DNA of 64,000 nt from Pycnopodia helianthoides. Its lineage: Eukaryota > Echinodermata > Asteroidea > Forcipulatida > Asteriidae. The notes below the pieces were generated by a model. It ran no database searches, was not told where the DNA came from, and saw only the letters and a list, made by a program, of their open reading frames with translations. The stretch lies in assembly GCA_032158295.1 (NCBI GenBank), contig CM063253.1, positions 6,293,001-6,357,000 of the forward strand. The letters are read 5' to 3'. Numbering within the stretch: position 1 is the stretch's first letter; every line of letters begins with the position of its first letter. Positions 1 through 10,405 of this stretch are shown in pieces. A program made the position numbers and the translations under genes.

Positions 1-600
1 GGAAATATGTTTTTAAACATAATTAATATAAAGTTATGAAACTGTATATTTATGAAATAATATATACTTTAACGCCTACAATATTGTCACTTTTTGTTCT
101 TCAGTCATTAACACATTTGTGTATATTTATAATATCTATATCTGTACTTAGTGTTTAACTGTATCATGGAATTCCGGTAAATTTATACTCGTTTTTGCTT
201 TATAAACTGCTGAAAGGCAGTGAAATAATGTAAAATTTTAAACGCCTACATCATTGTCGCTATTATCTAATTCTTAAGTCAGTGAAATATTAATATAATT
301 TGTGCTGTAAGCTATTTTAGAGTGGTATATTCCTATAGATCGAAGCATACATAAAACAAGAGGTAAGGCCTAACTGACAAACCACTACTCGATCAAAATG
401 TATAAATGAAAAGAAAAAAAACTTAACCAGAGGGCAATTTTGTGGAAATGAAATACTGAATAAACACCACAGTCCAAAATGAGTGTCTGGTGATAGTCAA
501 GGGAGAAACACCCTTTTTGTTGTAAAAACATCGACAAATAAAAGTTGTACTTTGTGACTAACTGTATCACTGAATCCATGTAAAGTTATACACGTTTTTG
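1..600. other. AT-rich intergenic sequence
   Basis: No gene, RNA or clear repeat boundary is recognised. A short phrase about fifteen bases long (aacgcctacatcattgtcgc-like) occurs at about 71 and again at about 241, and a phrase about a stop in front of 'tatacacgttttttgctt' occurs near 180 and 585, suggesting a decayed local duplication. Open frames here are short and look like chance. Confidence 0.4.
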
Positions 601-611
601 CTGAATAAACT

Positions 612-948
612 GCTTGTGGATACTTTTGATAATTACTCAAGAAATACATTACTATATATGAAAACTTATTTAGTAAGGAGCACCTGAGAGCTGCTGATAA
701 TATAAAACATAGTGAGAAACCACTCCCTCTGAAGTAATGTAGTTTTTCGAGAAAGAGGTAAATTTCTCACTAAAATATTTGAATCCGAGAAAGGCTTCAG
801 GCAGGAAGCCTTTCTCGGGCATTGGAAAGCACACAATTCTATGCAACAAGGGTGGTTTTTTTATTTCATTATTTTCTTGCAACTTCGATGTCTCACATCG
901 AGCCAAACTGGTCTTTGACAATTACCAAAAGTATATTCTGCCTTTAAG
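612..948 (-). mobile_element. MITE family B copy B1 with strong central hairpin
   Basis: The right end reads attaccaaaagtatattctgccttt and the left end is its imperfect inverse. Between them lie the family B internal phrases seen again at 46.8-47.2 kb, such as 'gttgcaagaa' (inverted), 'cacaattctatgcaacaagg' and the block around 'gtgagaaaccactccctctgaag'. At the centre is a perfect 14 bp stem (785-798 paired with 805-818) with a 6 nt loop. The sequence encodes no protein and is a non-autonomous element. It is placed in family B by its ends and internal phrases; the left terminus is eroded. Confidence 0.7.
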
Positions 949-969
949 TTTCTCTACGATTCAGACTTA

Positions 970-1738
970 ATGGAGTCATCGGGGTGGATGTTTTGTCGAA
1001 GTTGCTCAAAGAACGGAAACGATCTGCATATCAAAGTAATTGTGTACACGTGACTCAAAATGAACGTGCCTTTTTCTCCCATTCATGAACTTAAATTATT
1101 GGCTCACATTCGCCAAGTCAGAACAAATTCCGTGCGAAATAATTGGAGCATGACCTTGGCTTGTGCATTCGCGTGTTTCATTGCTATCGTGCACGACCTT
1201 CAAAGTGTCACCTCTTAATTAGAACTGTAGATACCTCAGGATATTTTTGATCTTGTGAAATGACCAAAATTAATAGAAAACACTGCCCAGCTTCGACCTG
1301 TTCTCCCGTTATACACAGGCTCGTGAAAATGGTTTGGATAATCAAATTTGGGCTGAAGTCACACTTTGAAAGAGAAAAAAAAAAAAAAAAAATTACATCA
1401 CTGTCATTATCAAAACAACCGAGAATTTTGTATCTAATAAGCTAATCAGACAAAACGTTTGCTTGATTGAGCACATACTGGCAGCAGTAGGTCCATAATT
1501 ATTCACAAGAACGTAACTCTTGTTTATTTGTTTAGATGATCTTCCAAACAAGGGAGCTCGGCGAAGCTCCCCCAAGGGGGATATAAACACCAAGCTGGCA
1601 ATAACCAACTTCTCTCGTAACAAACATTGGTTTAGCGTCTATGATTATGAGTTGCACAAATCAAGAAATTGTGATTCAGTAACTAGACCACAGTACTTAT
1701 GCTAGTCATCCTGGGCATTGTGAAATCAGTGGTTAGCT
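970..1738. other. Unassigned intergenic sequence
   Basis: No coding exon with a convincing splice context is seen. A run of about 18 A lies near 1376-1392, and a short hairpin (ggagctcggcgaagctccc) at about 1552-1571. Confidence 0.3.
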
Positions 1739-1804
1739 TGGCTGGATTGGAACCCCAAACCAGGTGATTGCAAGTCCTGCAGTCTAACCACTGGCCCACG
1801 GTGA
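1739..1804 (-). repeat. tRNA-derived SINE-like fragment
   Basis: On the minus strand this reads like a tRNA body: a D-arm phrase (gtggttagactgc), an anticodon-like arm, and a T-arm/B-box phrase (ggggttccaatcca). Paired acceptor-stem ends and a CCA-proximal discriminator region are not visible, so it is better read as a tRNA-derived SINE remnant than as a working tRNA gene. Confidence 0.5.
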
Positions 1805-2100
1805 CATTTTTAAAATCTATTTTTTGTTGGTATTTCAACCCATTATCAAATCCTAGAGTCACAATATTTGTGTTACTTCAAATTGTCCGAGTTTGCGTCG
1901 TACGTGACGATCTTCAGTCGCGACGCCCGGGGCACCCGGGCTCTGACACACGGTACAGTTTTATGGCAGGGCTTGCCAAGAACAAAATCTTAATTCTCAG
2001 ACATCACGTTGGATTCTCGTCGACTTTCCCCCGGAGGAAAACTGTCTTACTATCGGCTATTGTGGATGCCCCAAAAAGCTCCCCGTCTGTACCCACTAAT

Positions 2101-2181
2101 TAACCACACAGGCCTGGATACTTGTTGAAAAGTAAGGGCGGATGTAATTTTAAAATTTGTGCGTACATATACCAGTATGAG
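2101..2181 (+). repeat. 80 bp direct repeat, left copy
   Basis: This segment, beginning aaccacacaggcctggatac and ending accagtatgag, is repeated almost exactly at 2463-2545. The two copies bracket a LINE 3' end and about 75 bp of other sequence. It may be an unusually long target-site duplication or a small segmental duplication. Confidence 0.8.
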
Positions 2182-2182
2182 C

Positions 2183-2392
2183 TTATGGAATGCTCTGCCT
2201 GTCTCCATCAGAAACACTAATTATGTTCTATCCTTCAAGAAAGGACTTAAGACCCACCTCTTCCCCAAACAGTAGCTAGTTTGTCCTAATTCTTTCATAT
2301 ACCTCTATTGTTTCCTCAAGCGCCTTGCATCCTTCGGTAATTTGGCGCTATATAAATCTAGTTATTATTATTATTATTATTATCAGACACAC
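2183..2392 (+). mobile_element. LINE 3' end: reverse-transcriptase C-terminus, 3'UTR and (TTA)n tail
   Basis: The reading frame from 2183 to a TAG at 2273-2275 gives a peptide starting LWNALPVSIRN and ending KKGLKTHLFPKQ. The pattern WN-LP-SIR followed by F(K)-LKTHLF is the usual C-terminus of non-LTR retrotransposon ORF2 proteins. It is followed by a short 3'UTR with the phrase 'ggcgctatataaat' and a (TTA)n tail, both typical of one LINE group. Only the last 30 codons survive, so this is a 5'-truncated dead copy. The exact clade is not determined. Confidence 0.8.
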
Positions 2393-2462
2393 CGGAATCA
2401 TTACTGAACCCAAGAAAATCACATTCATGAGTTCGATGTAATTATATGATAACAAAAATCCA

Positions 2463-2545
2463 GCCAACCACACAGGCCTGGATACTTGTTGACAAGTAAG
2501 GGCGGATGTAATTTTAAAATTTGTGCGTACATAATACCAGCATGA
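2463..2545 (+). repeat. 80 bp direct repeat, right copy
   Basis: Near-identical partner of 2101-2181, differing by a few substitutions and a 1 bp change near the end. It lies about 75 bp beyond the (TTA)n tail of the LINE fragment. Confidence 0.8.
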
Positions 2546-2749
2546 GATAAGAAATAGAATTTGAACATGGTTTCAAGGCATGAAATAAAATTTTGTTTGT
2601 TACCTTTTCAAATACAATGGTGGCGACGTCATCAAAATTTGCATTTTCCAATGACGACAAGTTTAGAATTATATTTATTTTAAAAACAACATTTCTTGAG
2701 TCAAATTTTATCATAATTTTTGTTACTAATAGATAATATCGATGAGAGC

Positions 2750-3140
2750 TTAAAGGAACATTACAGAATTGGTTTTTGTTAACAAAACAGTTGCTGGCAG
2801 TGTAAGCACTTTATGTAATCCACCATATACATAAACTGACAAACCTGTAGAAGTTTGAGATCGATCGGCCATCTGGGTCCGAGAAAATAGTGAAAAACCG
2901 ATTACACATTTGCATGAAATCATATAGATTCAACTTATGAATAAAACGCTCACTGAGCGATAAACTCCAATCGGAAAATTAGTTTATTCATTTCTCATCA
3001 AATATGACATTTCAGACAGAAATATTTCAAGGATGTTTTCTACTATCATCATCATTAGACCGTGTAAGTTTTGTGTAAATCTGTGATCAAAAGTATATTT
3101 TACAAGTTTTTTTCTTACCAATTCTGTAATGTTCCTTTAA
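2750..3140 (-). mobile_element. MITE family A copy A1
   Basis: A 391 bp element bounded by TTAA on both sides. The inner ends AGGAACATTACAGAATTGGT and ACCAATTCTGTAATGTTCCT are perfect inverse partners. It contains the family core 'acaaacctgtagaagtttga', the phrase 'gatcgatcggccatctgggt' and the centre 'cgctcactgagcg'. There is no coding capacity. TTAA flanks would fit a piggyBac-type or Kolobok-type target site, but no matching transposase is present in the window. Confidence 0.9.
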
Positions 3141-3470
3141 ACTGGCCGCTTATATGCCGAAATGACCGGGAAAACCATGGATTACAAATTAATGTTCACA
3201 TTGCAAAAAAAAGAAGGTTGGATTAAAGCTGGAGAAATTTCTACCGTGTTCCCTATGTAATGTGACACAATGGGGCCTTGATTATCGGGGCTAAATGGCA
3301 AAATTTAAGACTTAAATCCGTCACTATACAGCGATTATCTTTAAGGTCAATATTGCGGTCGCATAAAGGTACACAGAACGGTAACTATTAGCTCTCTGGG
3401 TTAACCGCAGTTTACGATGGGCCCGAATGGGCAACGACCTTGTCCAGTAGTGTCTGCCACTGACGTCAAC

Positions 3471-3863
3471 TTAAAGGAACATTACATAATTGGTAAGAAA
3501 AAAACTTGTAAAATATACTTTGTGATCACAGATTTACATAAAACTTACAAGGCCTAATGATGATGATAGAAAACATCCCTTGAAATATTGCTGTCTGAAA
3601 TGCCATATTGATGAGAAATGAATAAACTAATTTTCCGATTGGAGTTTATCGCTCAGTGAGCGTTTTATTCATTTTGTTGAATCTATATGATTTCATGCAA
3701 ATGTGTAATCGGTTTTTCACTCATTTCTCGTGACCCAGATGGCCGATCGATCTCAAACTTCCACAGGTTTGTCAGTTTATGTATATGGTGGATTACATAA
3801 AGTGCTTACACTGCCAGCAAACTTTTTTGTTAGCAAAAACCAAATTTTGTAATGTTCCTTTAA
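3471..3863 (+). mobile_element. MITE family A copy A2
   Basis: Second family A copy, in opposite orientation to A1 and about 330 bp from it. TTAA lies at both ends (3471-3474, 3860-3863). The right terminal repeat has drifted (ccaaattttgtaatgttcct). The A1-A2 pair forms a long-range inverted repeat of about 1.1 kb span. Confidence 0.9.
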
Positions 3864-4790
3864 CACGATCCTCATAATACATTTTTTAAAAACCTCAGCA
3901 GCATCTGATTTCAAATGCAATGCTCCTCTTAGAGTAAACATTTCTCCCCAAAAGAGTTTTATACCTGGCACAAATAGTAAACCTGGTACACGGCAGGTTT
4001 ACTACTATTTGATTTCCCATTCAGTGGTGTTAATTTGACTGGTTGACGTTTGCCCTGCTATCGAATTATCACCGAATGCCAAAACGGGAATAAATCCGGA
4101 AGGCAATGTCCTAAAACCAAAGACAAAATGGTTATCATTCTTTATGTTTGCCAAATATTGGTTATCAGGTTGGCTCAGTGTTGTTTTTTTTTTCTCTTGC
4201 CTTTAAAACCTCTGTGAAACCTCGGTTCAAATTTCACCCCGGACCGGAGCCTTGCATGTGGGTTTTCCCAAAGTTGAGGTTTTCCCGCCCACATCTCAAA
4301 ACTGAACATTCTTCTCGTTTCCTGAGTTCCTCCTGTTGTTGGCGCTGATCGTGCTGTTGGATGTGCAATCAAGTCAATATTATAAACCTGTGCAACAGTA
4401 CACACTGCGGTGCGCACGTGATCAACCATTATCAACAATGCTGCTCAGTCTGGAATGTGTGAGTGTGACGTCAATGTAGCAGGTGCTATTTGTTTTGTTA
4501 CCGGGGTGACGGGGGGTTCCCCATTTGCGGTTTGATGCAAGGTTATTCCCGTTCTGAAGATTGAGTTTTGTGGCGTCTAATTTTTGGTTTCATTGATCCC
4601 TGCGCTATTGTACGTTTCTTGATTTGGCGAATGTATTGTTATTTTTACCCAGTTTTCTTTTCTAGTATGCTGCGCGCGGTTGTTGATGAAGAGTTGCTGC
4701 AGTGAATGTTGTTTTAGTTGTCCCTGTTGTTGATCTTGTCCACACGGTCTCGTACAGGCACTCGGGATGCTACCTATGAAAAGACCACGT
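3864..4790. other. Unassigned intergenic sequence
   Basis: No gene is recognised. Short open frames on both strands at 4148-4438 overlap each other and have no splice-site or compositional support. Confidence 0.3.
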
Positions 4791-4792
4791 GA

Positions 4793-5110
4793 ACTGTGAC
4801 ATCACATGTTTACAAAAGAGCCGCAGAGCCTGGACTTCCCGCAGGCACGATTTATACACACGGTACAATGGCAGAACAAAATAAGAATCTGATATTTGAT
4901 GGAGATTGCACCGTCGATTTTGATCAACTTTTTACATGAAGAAAACGGGCACATCTCACAACTAATGCAGCCGTCATTTTTTAACTAAAAAAGTAATTTG
5001 GAAATTATGACAAAGTGCAATTTTCTCTTATGACAAGTGTTATATCTTGCCTGCCAGAAAGGCCCTGAAATGTACACGGCCACTGTCTTTGTGAAGGTTA
5101 CACGGTCCAT
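4793..5110 (+). repeat. Dispersed repeat family D, copy 1
   Basis: Shares a series of phrases with 26395-26720 and, inverted or rearranged, with 8716-9400: 'gtgacatcac', 'gtttacaaaagagcc', 'cagagcctgga', a later 'cacatctcacaact' block and a 'cttgcctgcc' block near 5046. No terminal repeats are identified and boundaries are approximate. Confidence 0.6.
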
Positions 5111-6755
5111 ATAATTGAAGTCTATAAGTTGAGAGCTGCCAGTAACACTAGACTGGACTTATAATGACCTACATAAGACACCGCCATCCACCACGGTCAC
5201 CTACTACAATACAATAGTGTATATTTTGAGTATTATTCTACTCAAAAACACACCTTTGACGCAGTTAACGGGTACCTGCGATACCAAAACTAACAGATCT
5301 AACCAAAATGTAATACTTTGCTCAGCGAATAAGGTTTGGGTTGTCTGTATATAATGTACTCCCCGTATTAAAAACGGTTTCATACGCAATTTACACAAGC
5401 ACTGTTACGAAACCACAGCTAGTGAACGTGGTTTTGAGGTTGTCGATGGCATTAAGCAAGAACCTGGGGAAAAAGACCCTTGCTTTTTTTTTGTTAAGCC
5501 ACAAATTGTTGCACCACTATCCACCGTATGGCCCCAGTCAGTCAGCAGGTTCTACCAGCTTGTCCCGCCGTGTGGTCAAAAGTATAGGCTTCCTGACAAG
5601 TTAAGAAAACTGTGTGTTGTGGATTTAGCTGATCGTGCCAGAGGGAAACCTAACACGCATACTTTGGTTTTCGTCATATTTTTTTGACTACCGATGACAG
5701 GCTTCAATAACTGAAGCAATAATGTTGTGTGGAGAGGCCATGGTTACGATCATTTAAGACGATGGACCAGTCGGTATACGGTTGTCAGGAATAAATGTGC
5801 AAAGTAATTAATTTACACGTTCTCTGCTAGTTCGGCACAGTAAAAAAAAAAAAACGACAGCGGTTTTTTTCTTTTGAGGATCGATAATGGCCACTGCATA
5901 AACTTCAACTTTTTGATATATCTATTCTTAGCAATTGAACCACGCAGATATTTTGGACATATCCAAAACTAAAAACAGGGTATGGATGGTTATCACAACC
6001 ACTCGCAAGAGCGCGTCTTTTTCAGTTTGGGTATAATCTGCAGAAGAAAATCAAATCACTGATTATGTACAAAACCAATGGGAGCTGTGGCCAAAAGTTA
6101 GAAGTACATACAAAAGAGGGACAATAGGAGGTCCCTGATTGCAGGTGTCTGTACACTTGTGTGCGCTGTTGTTTCATGACGAACCACGTGTGTCACAAAA
6201 ACAGCTGTATGGTTTTACCAAACATCAAGTTGTGGTGAGATCACATTTATTGTGTTCATGTATAAATGTCTGACTTGGCGCTTCATACTTTACGAACAGC
6301 AAGTCATGATGTAAAATGGAAGCTTCCCCCCATGCACCAAGGGTTCCCCCCTTTGGGGAATTACAGCATTAAAATAACAATCGCAAAGTCATAACTTCAC
6401 TGTATAAATTTGCTTAATAAAAGCAAACATTCCTACAGTGACAAGTATATATGCCTTGTATGTTTGCCTACGGATCTAGTCCGGAAGGTCGCGGCCCATC
6501 GGTTGAGAGATTGCGTCGCTGTACAAACACACCAGTTCTTCATCTTGCATAAATGTTCAGCCTCGGCGATATTATCGTCAGACCTATAGTATAGAGGAAC
6601 AGGTTGTCAGAGCGGTAGCGTACAATCCACCGTTGCAACTTTAAATTATTCTTGTTTTTTTAAATTGTTACTTATGTTCTATTTCTGCCTCCATTATTCA
6701 TTACTTTGCCTTGCTCCAGCTCTTTCATCGTGATGATGTATAAGCGTAAACTGTA
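5111..6755. other. Unassigned intergenic sequence
   Basis: No exon, RNA gene or element end is recognised. The plus-strand open frame at 5341-5604 has no supporting features and is taken as chance. Confidence 0.3.
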
Positions 6756-6990
6756 ATGGTAGCCCTGAAGGGACTTCGAACATATATATTTTTGCGTAAA
6801 ATTTGCGTACTGGGGCACAAATCGTGAGTATTTACGTTAATATTTACGTAAATATTGGTGACACGGGCAATAATTGCAAATATTTACGTAAGTTTGTGAA
6901 TAAAATTTGTGATTTGAGGACAAAATCGTGAATATTTACGTAATATTTCCGTAAATATGTATATGTTCGATGTCCCTTCAGTGGCACCAT
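6756..6990. mobile_element. 235 bp inverted-repeat element with TTTACGTAAA palindromes
   Basis: The ends are imperfect inverse partners over about 30 bp. The left begins atggtagccctgaagggact and the right ends agtcccttcagtggcaccat-like, with 'tcgaacatata' inside the left arm and its inverse in the right. The interior repeats 'atatttacgtaa' about five times, including an 18 bp perfect palindrome at 6839-6856. It is non-coding and MITE-like, with no relatedness to families A-C seen. Confidence 0.75.
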
Positions 6991-7804
6991 AGTAAATTGT
7001 TAAGGTTGTTCTGTCCCAAAGTTTGATGTCGGCTTCCAAAGCGAGGTTTTAGTGAGCCTGCATTACGTCTACTTGTCATTTGTCGTCTGTACTATTCCCA
7101 GGGACCAATGTAGAAGTCATAACAAAGGAAGGCATAAAGGGGGGGGGGGTGACATGCCCAGGACGCTACAGGGGAGGAGTGTTGGTGTGGGGAGGGGGAG
7201 GGGCAATCTCACTCAATCTCTGTGATGGGTGTCCCTTGCACTTTCTCCGAAGCTTTATCAACTTCCCCTTCACCCCAACCTTGGCATTAACCTTCAAGTT
7301 TGCTGGTTGACATGGTGCCGGCAAGTCGCTGCGTACCTTCCCCGTCACGCAAGCTGGCGCGGCCTGCGGAATTCTGCTGATAGATAGCTGGTCTTCGGTG
7401 ATCTACACTACTGCTTATCTGATCTGTTATTCGAAGACCCCCCCACACACACACACACACTCCCCTCCCCTTTCTCCTAACCTCTTAAATTAAAGGAAGA
7501 GAAATTGGGTGATAGGGGCATTGGTTCATTTGCCAAGTTGTCCAAAGGATATTACCCCTGCTGTGAAATATAAACACTACTTGATCAGCCTGTAATTTGA
7601 GGTTGTGTATAGGGGCGTGTATTTACGGTACACGAATCGCTGGTACCCCCCCCCCCTCCCCCCCCCCTCCACATACCCAGACTGCATTTCTGCATGAATT
7701 CAACTAGTTCACGTGTTTTACTTTGTGTAATGGCATTTGTAAGCTAACGGTACTTGCCTTGAAGGTATGCAATAAAGGCATTTCCAAAAACACGTCAAAG
7801 GTTT
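6991..7804. other. Low-complexity intergenic sequence
   Basis: Contains poly-G/C and CA-rich tracts (7139-7203, 7440-7470, 7648-7670). No gene is recognised. Confidence 0.35.
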
Positions 7805-8162
7805 TTAAAGGCAGGATATACTTTTGGTAATTGTCAAAGACTAGTAGTATCCTCACTTGGTGTATCCCAACATTATGCATAAAATAACAAACCTATGAAA
7901 ATTTAGGCACAATTGGTCATCAAAGTTGCAAGAAAAGAAAAAGAAAAACACACTTGTTGCATAGAATTGTGTGCTTTCAGATGCCTGATTTCAGATTCAA
8001 ATATTTTGGTGAGAAATCCAAAACTACATTACTTCAATCAGAGGGAGTCATCGTTTCTAACAATGTTTTATACTATCAGCAGCTCTCAGGTTCTCCTTAC
8101 CAATTAAGTTTTTATGGTAATGTATTTCTTGAGTAATTAACAAAAGTATCCAGTGCCTTTAA
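7805..8162 (+). mobile_element. MITE family B copy B2
   Basis: TTAA-bounded element, left end aaaggcaggatatacttttggtaattgtc-like and right end caaaagtatccagtgccttt. Family B phrases 'tgtcaaagac', 'acaaacctatgaaaattta', 'tcatcaaagttgc' and 'ttgtgtgctttcag' are present. The central palindrome found in B1 and B3 is missing or degraded in this copy. Confidence 0.8.
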
Positions 8163-8266
8163 CAATTTTGTGGAACTGATGTATAATGCAGCCTCACACA
8201 TTTCAGGGTTGGCTTTTTAAAGGGTCAGGTATACCATTGCTTATAAAAAGAGTGACCATCTATACA

Positions 8267-8660
8267 TTAAAGGAACATTACAGAATTGGTAAGAAAAAAA
8301 CTTGTAAAATATACTTTTTGATCACAGTTTTACATAAAACTTACAGTCTAATGATGATGATAGTAGAAAACATCCCGTTAAATATTTCTGATGTCTGAAA
8401 TGCCATATTTGATGAGAAATGAATAAACTAATTTTCCGATCGGAGTTTATCGCTCAGTGAGCGTTTTATTCATTTGTTGAATCTATATGATTTCATGCCA
8501 ATGTGTAATCGGTTTTTCACTATTTTCTCATGACTCAGATGGCCGATCGATCTCAAACTTCTACAGGTTTGCCAGTTTATGTATATGGTGGATTACATAA
8601 AGTGCTTACACTGCCAGCAACTGTTTTGTTAGCAAAAACTAATTCTGTAATGTTCCTTTA
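8267..8660 (+). mobile_element. MITE family A copy A3
   Basis: Family A element with TTAA at the left; the right flank reads TTTAG, so one side of the duplication has mutated. Internal sequence matches A2 closely, including 'cgctcagtgagcg' and the reversed core around 8541-8580. Confidence 0.9.
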
Positions 8661-8715
8661 GAGAGGGCTTTTCCTGGGCAGGCGATATGCCACACTGGTC
8701 ACATGGGAAATCTTA

Positions 8716-9400
8716 CACTTTGTATGATAGATTCCACATACATTCAAGAGCTATAAAACTATAATTAAAAAAACTAACAGCTCTACAAGTTTTGAGTTGT
8801 GCCCCTTTTATCTTCATACCAAAAGTTGACAAAACTCGTATACACAGTGCAATCTCCCTGAACAGCAAGTTATTGTGTGTGCTTTGTTGTGTGCAAATTG
8901 TCCCTGCATGCAGGAAGCATGGCTCTATGGAGCTTTTGTATAACACGAATATTTGTGTGGAAATTATAAAAGAAAATTATGACCAGTGTTAGTATTATGA
9001 CCTTCCTGCCGATCCCCTGAAATTTACAAGGTCACTCTTTTTGTAAACACCATAATCTATAGACCATGTTACATTTGTTTACAGAGTGGTGACCTCGTAC
9101 ACTATAACGCATTTCCTGACGGGCAAGATGCTACACAGGCTCAATGTGAAAATTTATATTTTGTGTCATAACTTTCACATAAATTCAAAATTGACAAAAG
9201 CAACAGCTGTACAGCTTTTGAGATGTCCCCCCTTTCTTCATATCAAAAGTTGAGGAAAATCAGACAGTGCGATCTCCATAAAACATAAGATTTGTTGTAT
9301 TCTTCCATTGAGCTGTGTACAAATGTGCCCGCCGGAAGTCCAGGCTCTGTGGCTCTTTTGTAAACATGTGATGTCACAGGTCACATCGTCTATACAGTAG
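8716..9400 (-). repeat. Dispersed repeat family D, two adjacent partial units
   Basis: Two related blocks lie about 430 bp apart: 8755-8900 and 9170-9330 share 'acagctctacaag/acagctgtacag', 'ttttgag.tgt', 'cttcataccaaaagttga' and 'cagtgcaatctcc'. The second block ends in the 'cagagcctgga' phrase in inverse orientation (about 9335-9365) followed by 'gtgatgtcacag'. This is a degraded tandem of family D. Confidence 0.55.
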
Positions 9401-10081
9401 GAAACACCACTTATGTGAAAGCAACCCCCCCCCCCACCCACCCACCTTGCAATTTTGTATGTGTCAAACATTAATTTAGGCAGATCGGTTTGCTTGGTTG
9501 CGTGCACTGGATGTTTTTGAAATGAAATCAAAATAATTTGTAATTCAAAACGCTCTAATTATCTACATGTTCCTCGTTCCATTTTCTAAAACCGCACAAC
9601 TATAAATCACTAATAGCCGGATTAAAAATGTATGAAACTACCTGTCGATTTTAATTTGAAAACGACGCAATTATCGAACTGCGCAATTTCCCACGAGTTT
9701 CTCAGCCGTGAAAGCGATCTCTTGGGTCCGCCAGAGTATATAGGCCCCCAAGTACCTCGTGGAGATCACTGGAGATTAAGGGAATATCCCAACTACTTAT
9801 TCAAGTTGTTGGACCTTGAACTTTGTTTACACCTTCCATTGAGTTGTCTCGGCATACCGTGACAAATTGTGGACGCCAGGCGGGCATGTTCGGTTCCGAT
9901 ACCGCAAATTTGCGAACTGGGAATAACCCGTCCGCGGTGGGTGCTCATCATCAGCAAGCGTCAATTAGCCGGCAACACTTCGATAAGCTCTGACACTCTG
10001 TCACATTTTATCAATTAAGTTAATCAACTCAATTAAACTTATTTTGCTTCTCGTATGAGGTACCAAAGGAGACCTTCCAAA
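9401..10081. other. Unassigned intergenic sequence
   Basis: No feature beyond a poly-C/CCCA tract at 9425-9446 is recognised. Confidence 0.3.
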
Positions 10082-10405
10082 GCAACCTCGTCCCCATGAT
10101 GTGTCCAGCAGTACCAGGTTGACCGCTCTCTCACCCTGGTATTGGATCATTTGCATATCCAAACTTTTTTGATACTTATGCAGATTAGAATTGTCGGCTG
10201 CTTTTCGAAATTCACATCTTCGTCATGGTCTCGTGGTCCGGTACCGGATTTAATAGCCTGTTTGTACATTGGTTGCCGGCCCGGCTGTTTTGACAAAGGT
10301 TAATATTTGGTTTATCCAATCAGGGTCCAAGTAAGGAGTTTCCCTCTCAGGGTTTACTATTGTAAACATGGTTGGAAATAAAGTAAACCATGGGGACGAG
10401 GTTGC
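10082..10405. mobile_element. 324 bp MITE-like element with 17 bp perfect terminal inverted repeats
   Basis: The left end gcaacctcgtccccatg (10082-10098) and right end catggggacgaggttgc (10389-10405) are exact inverse partners. The interior has no open frame of note. No clear target duplication is visible. It is unrelated in sequence to families A-C. Confidence 0.75.
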
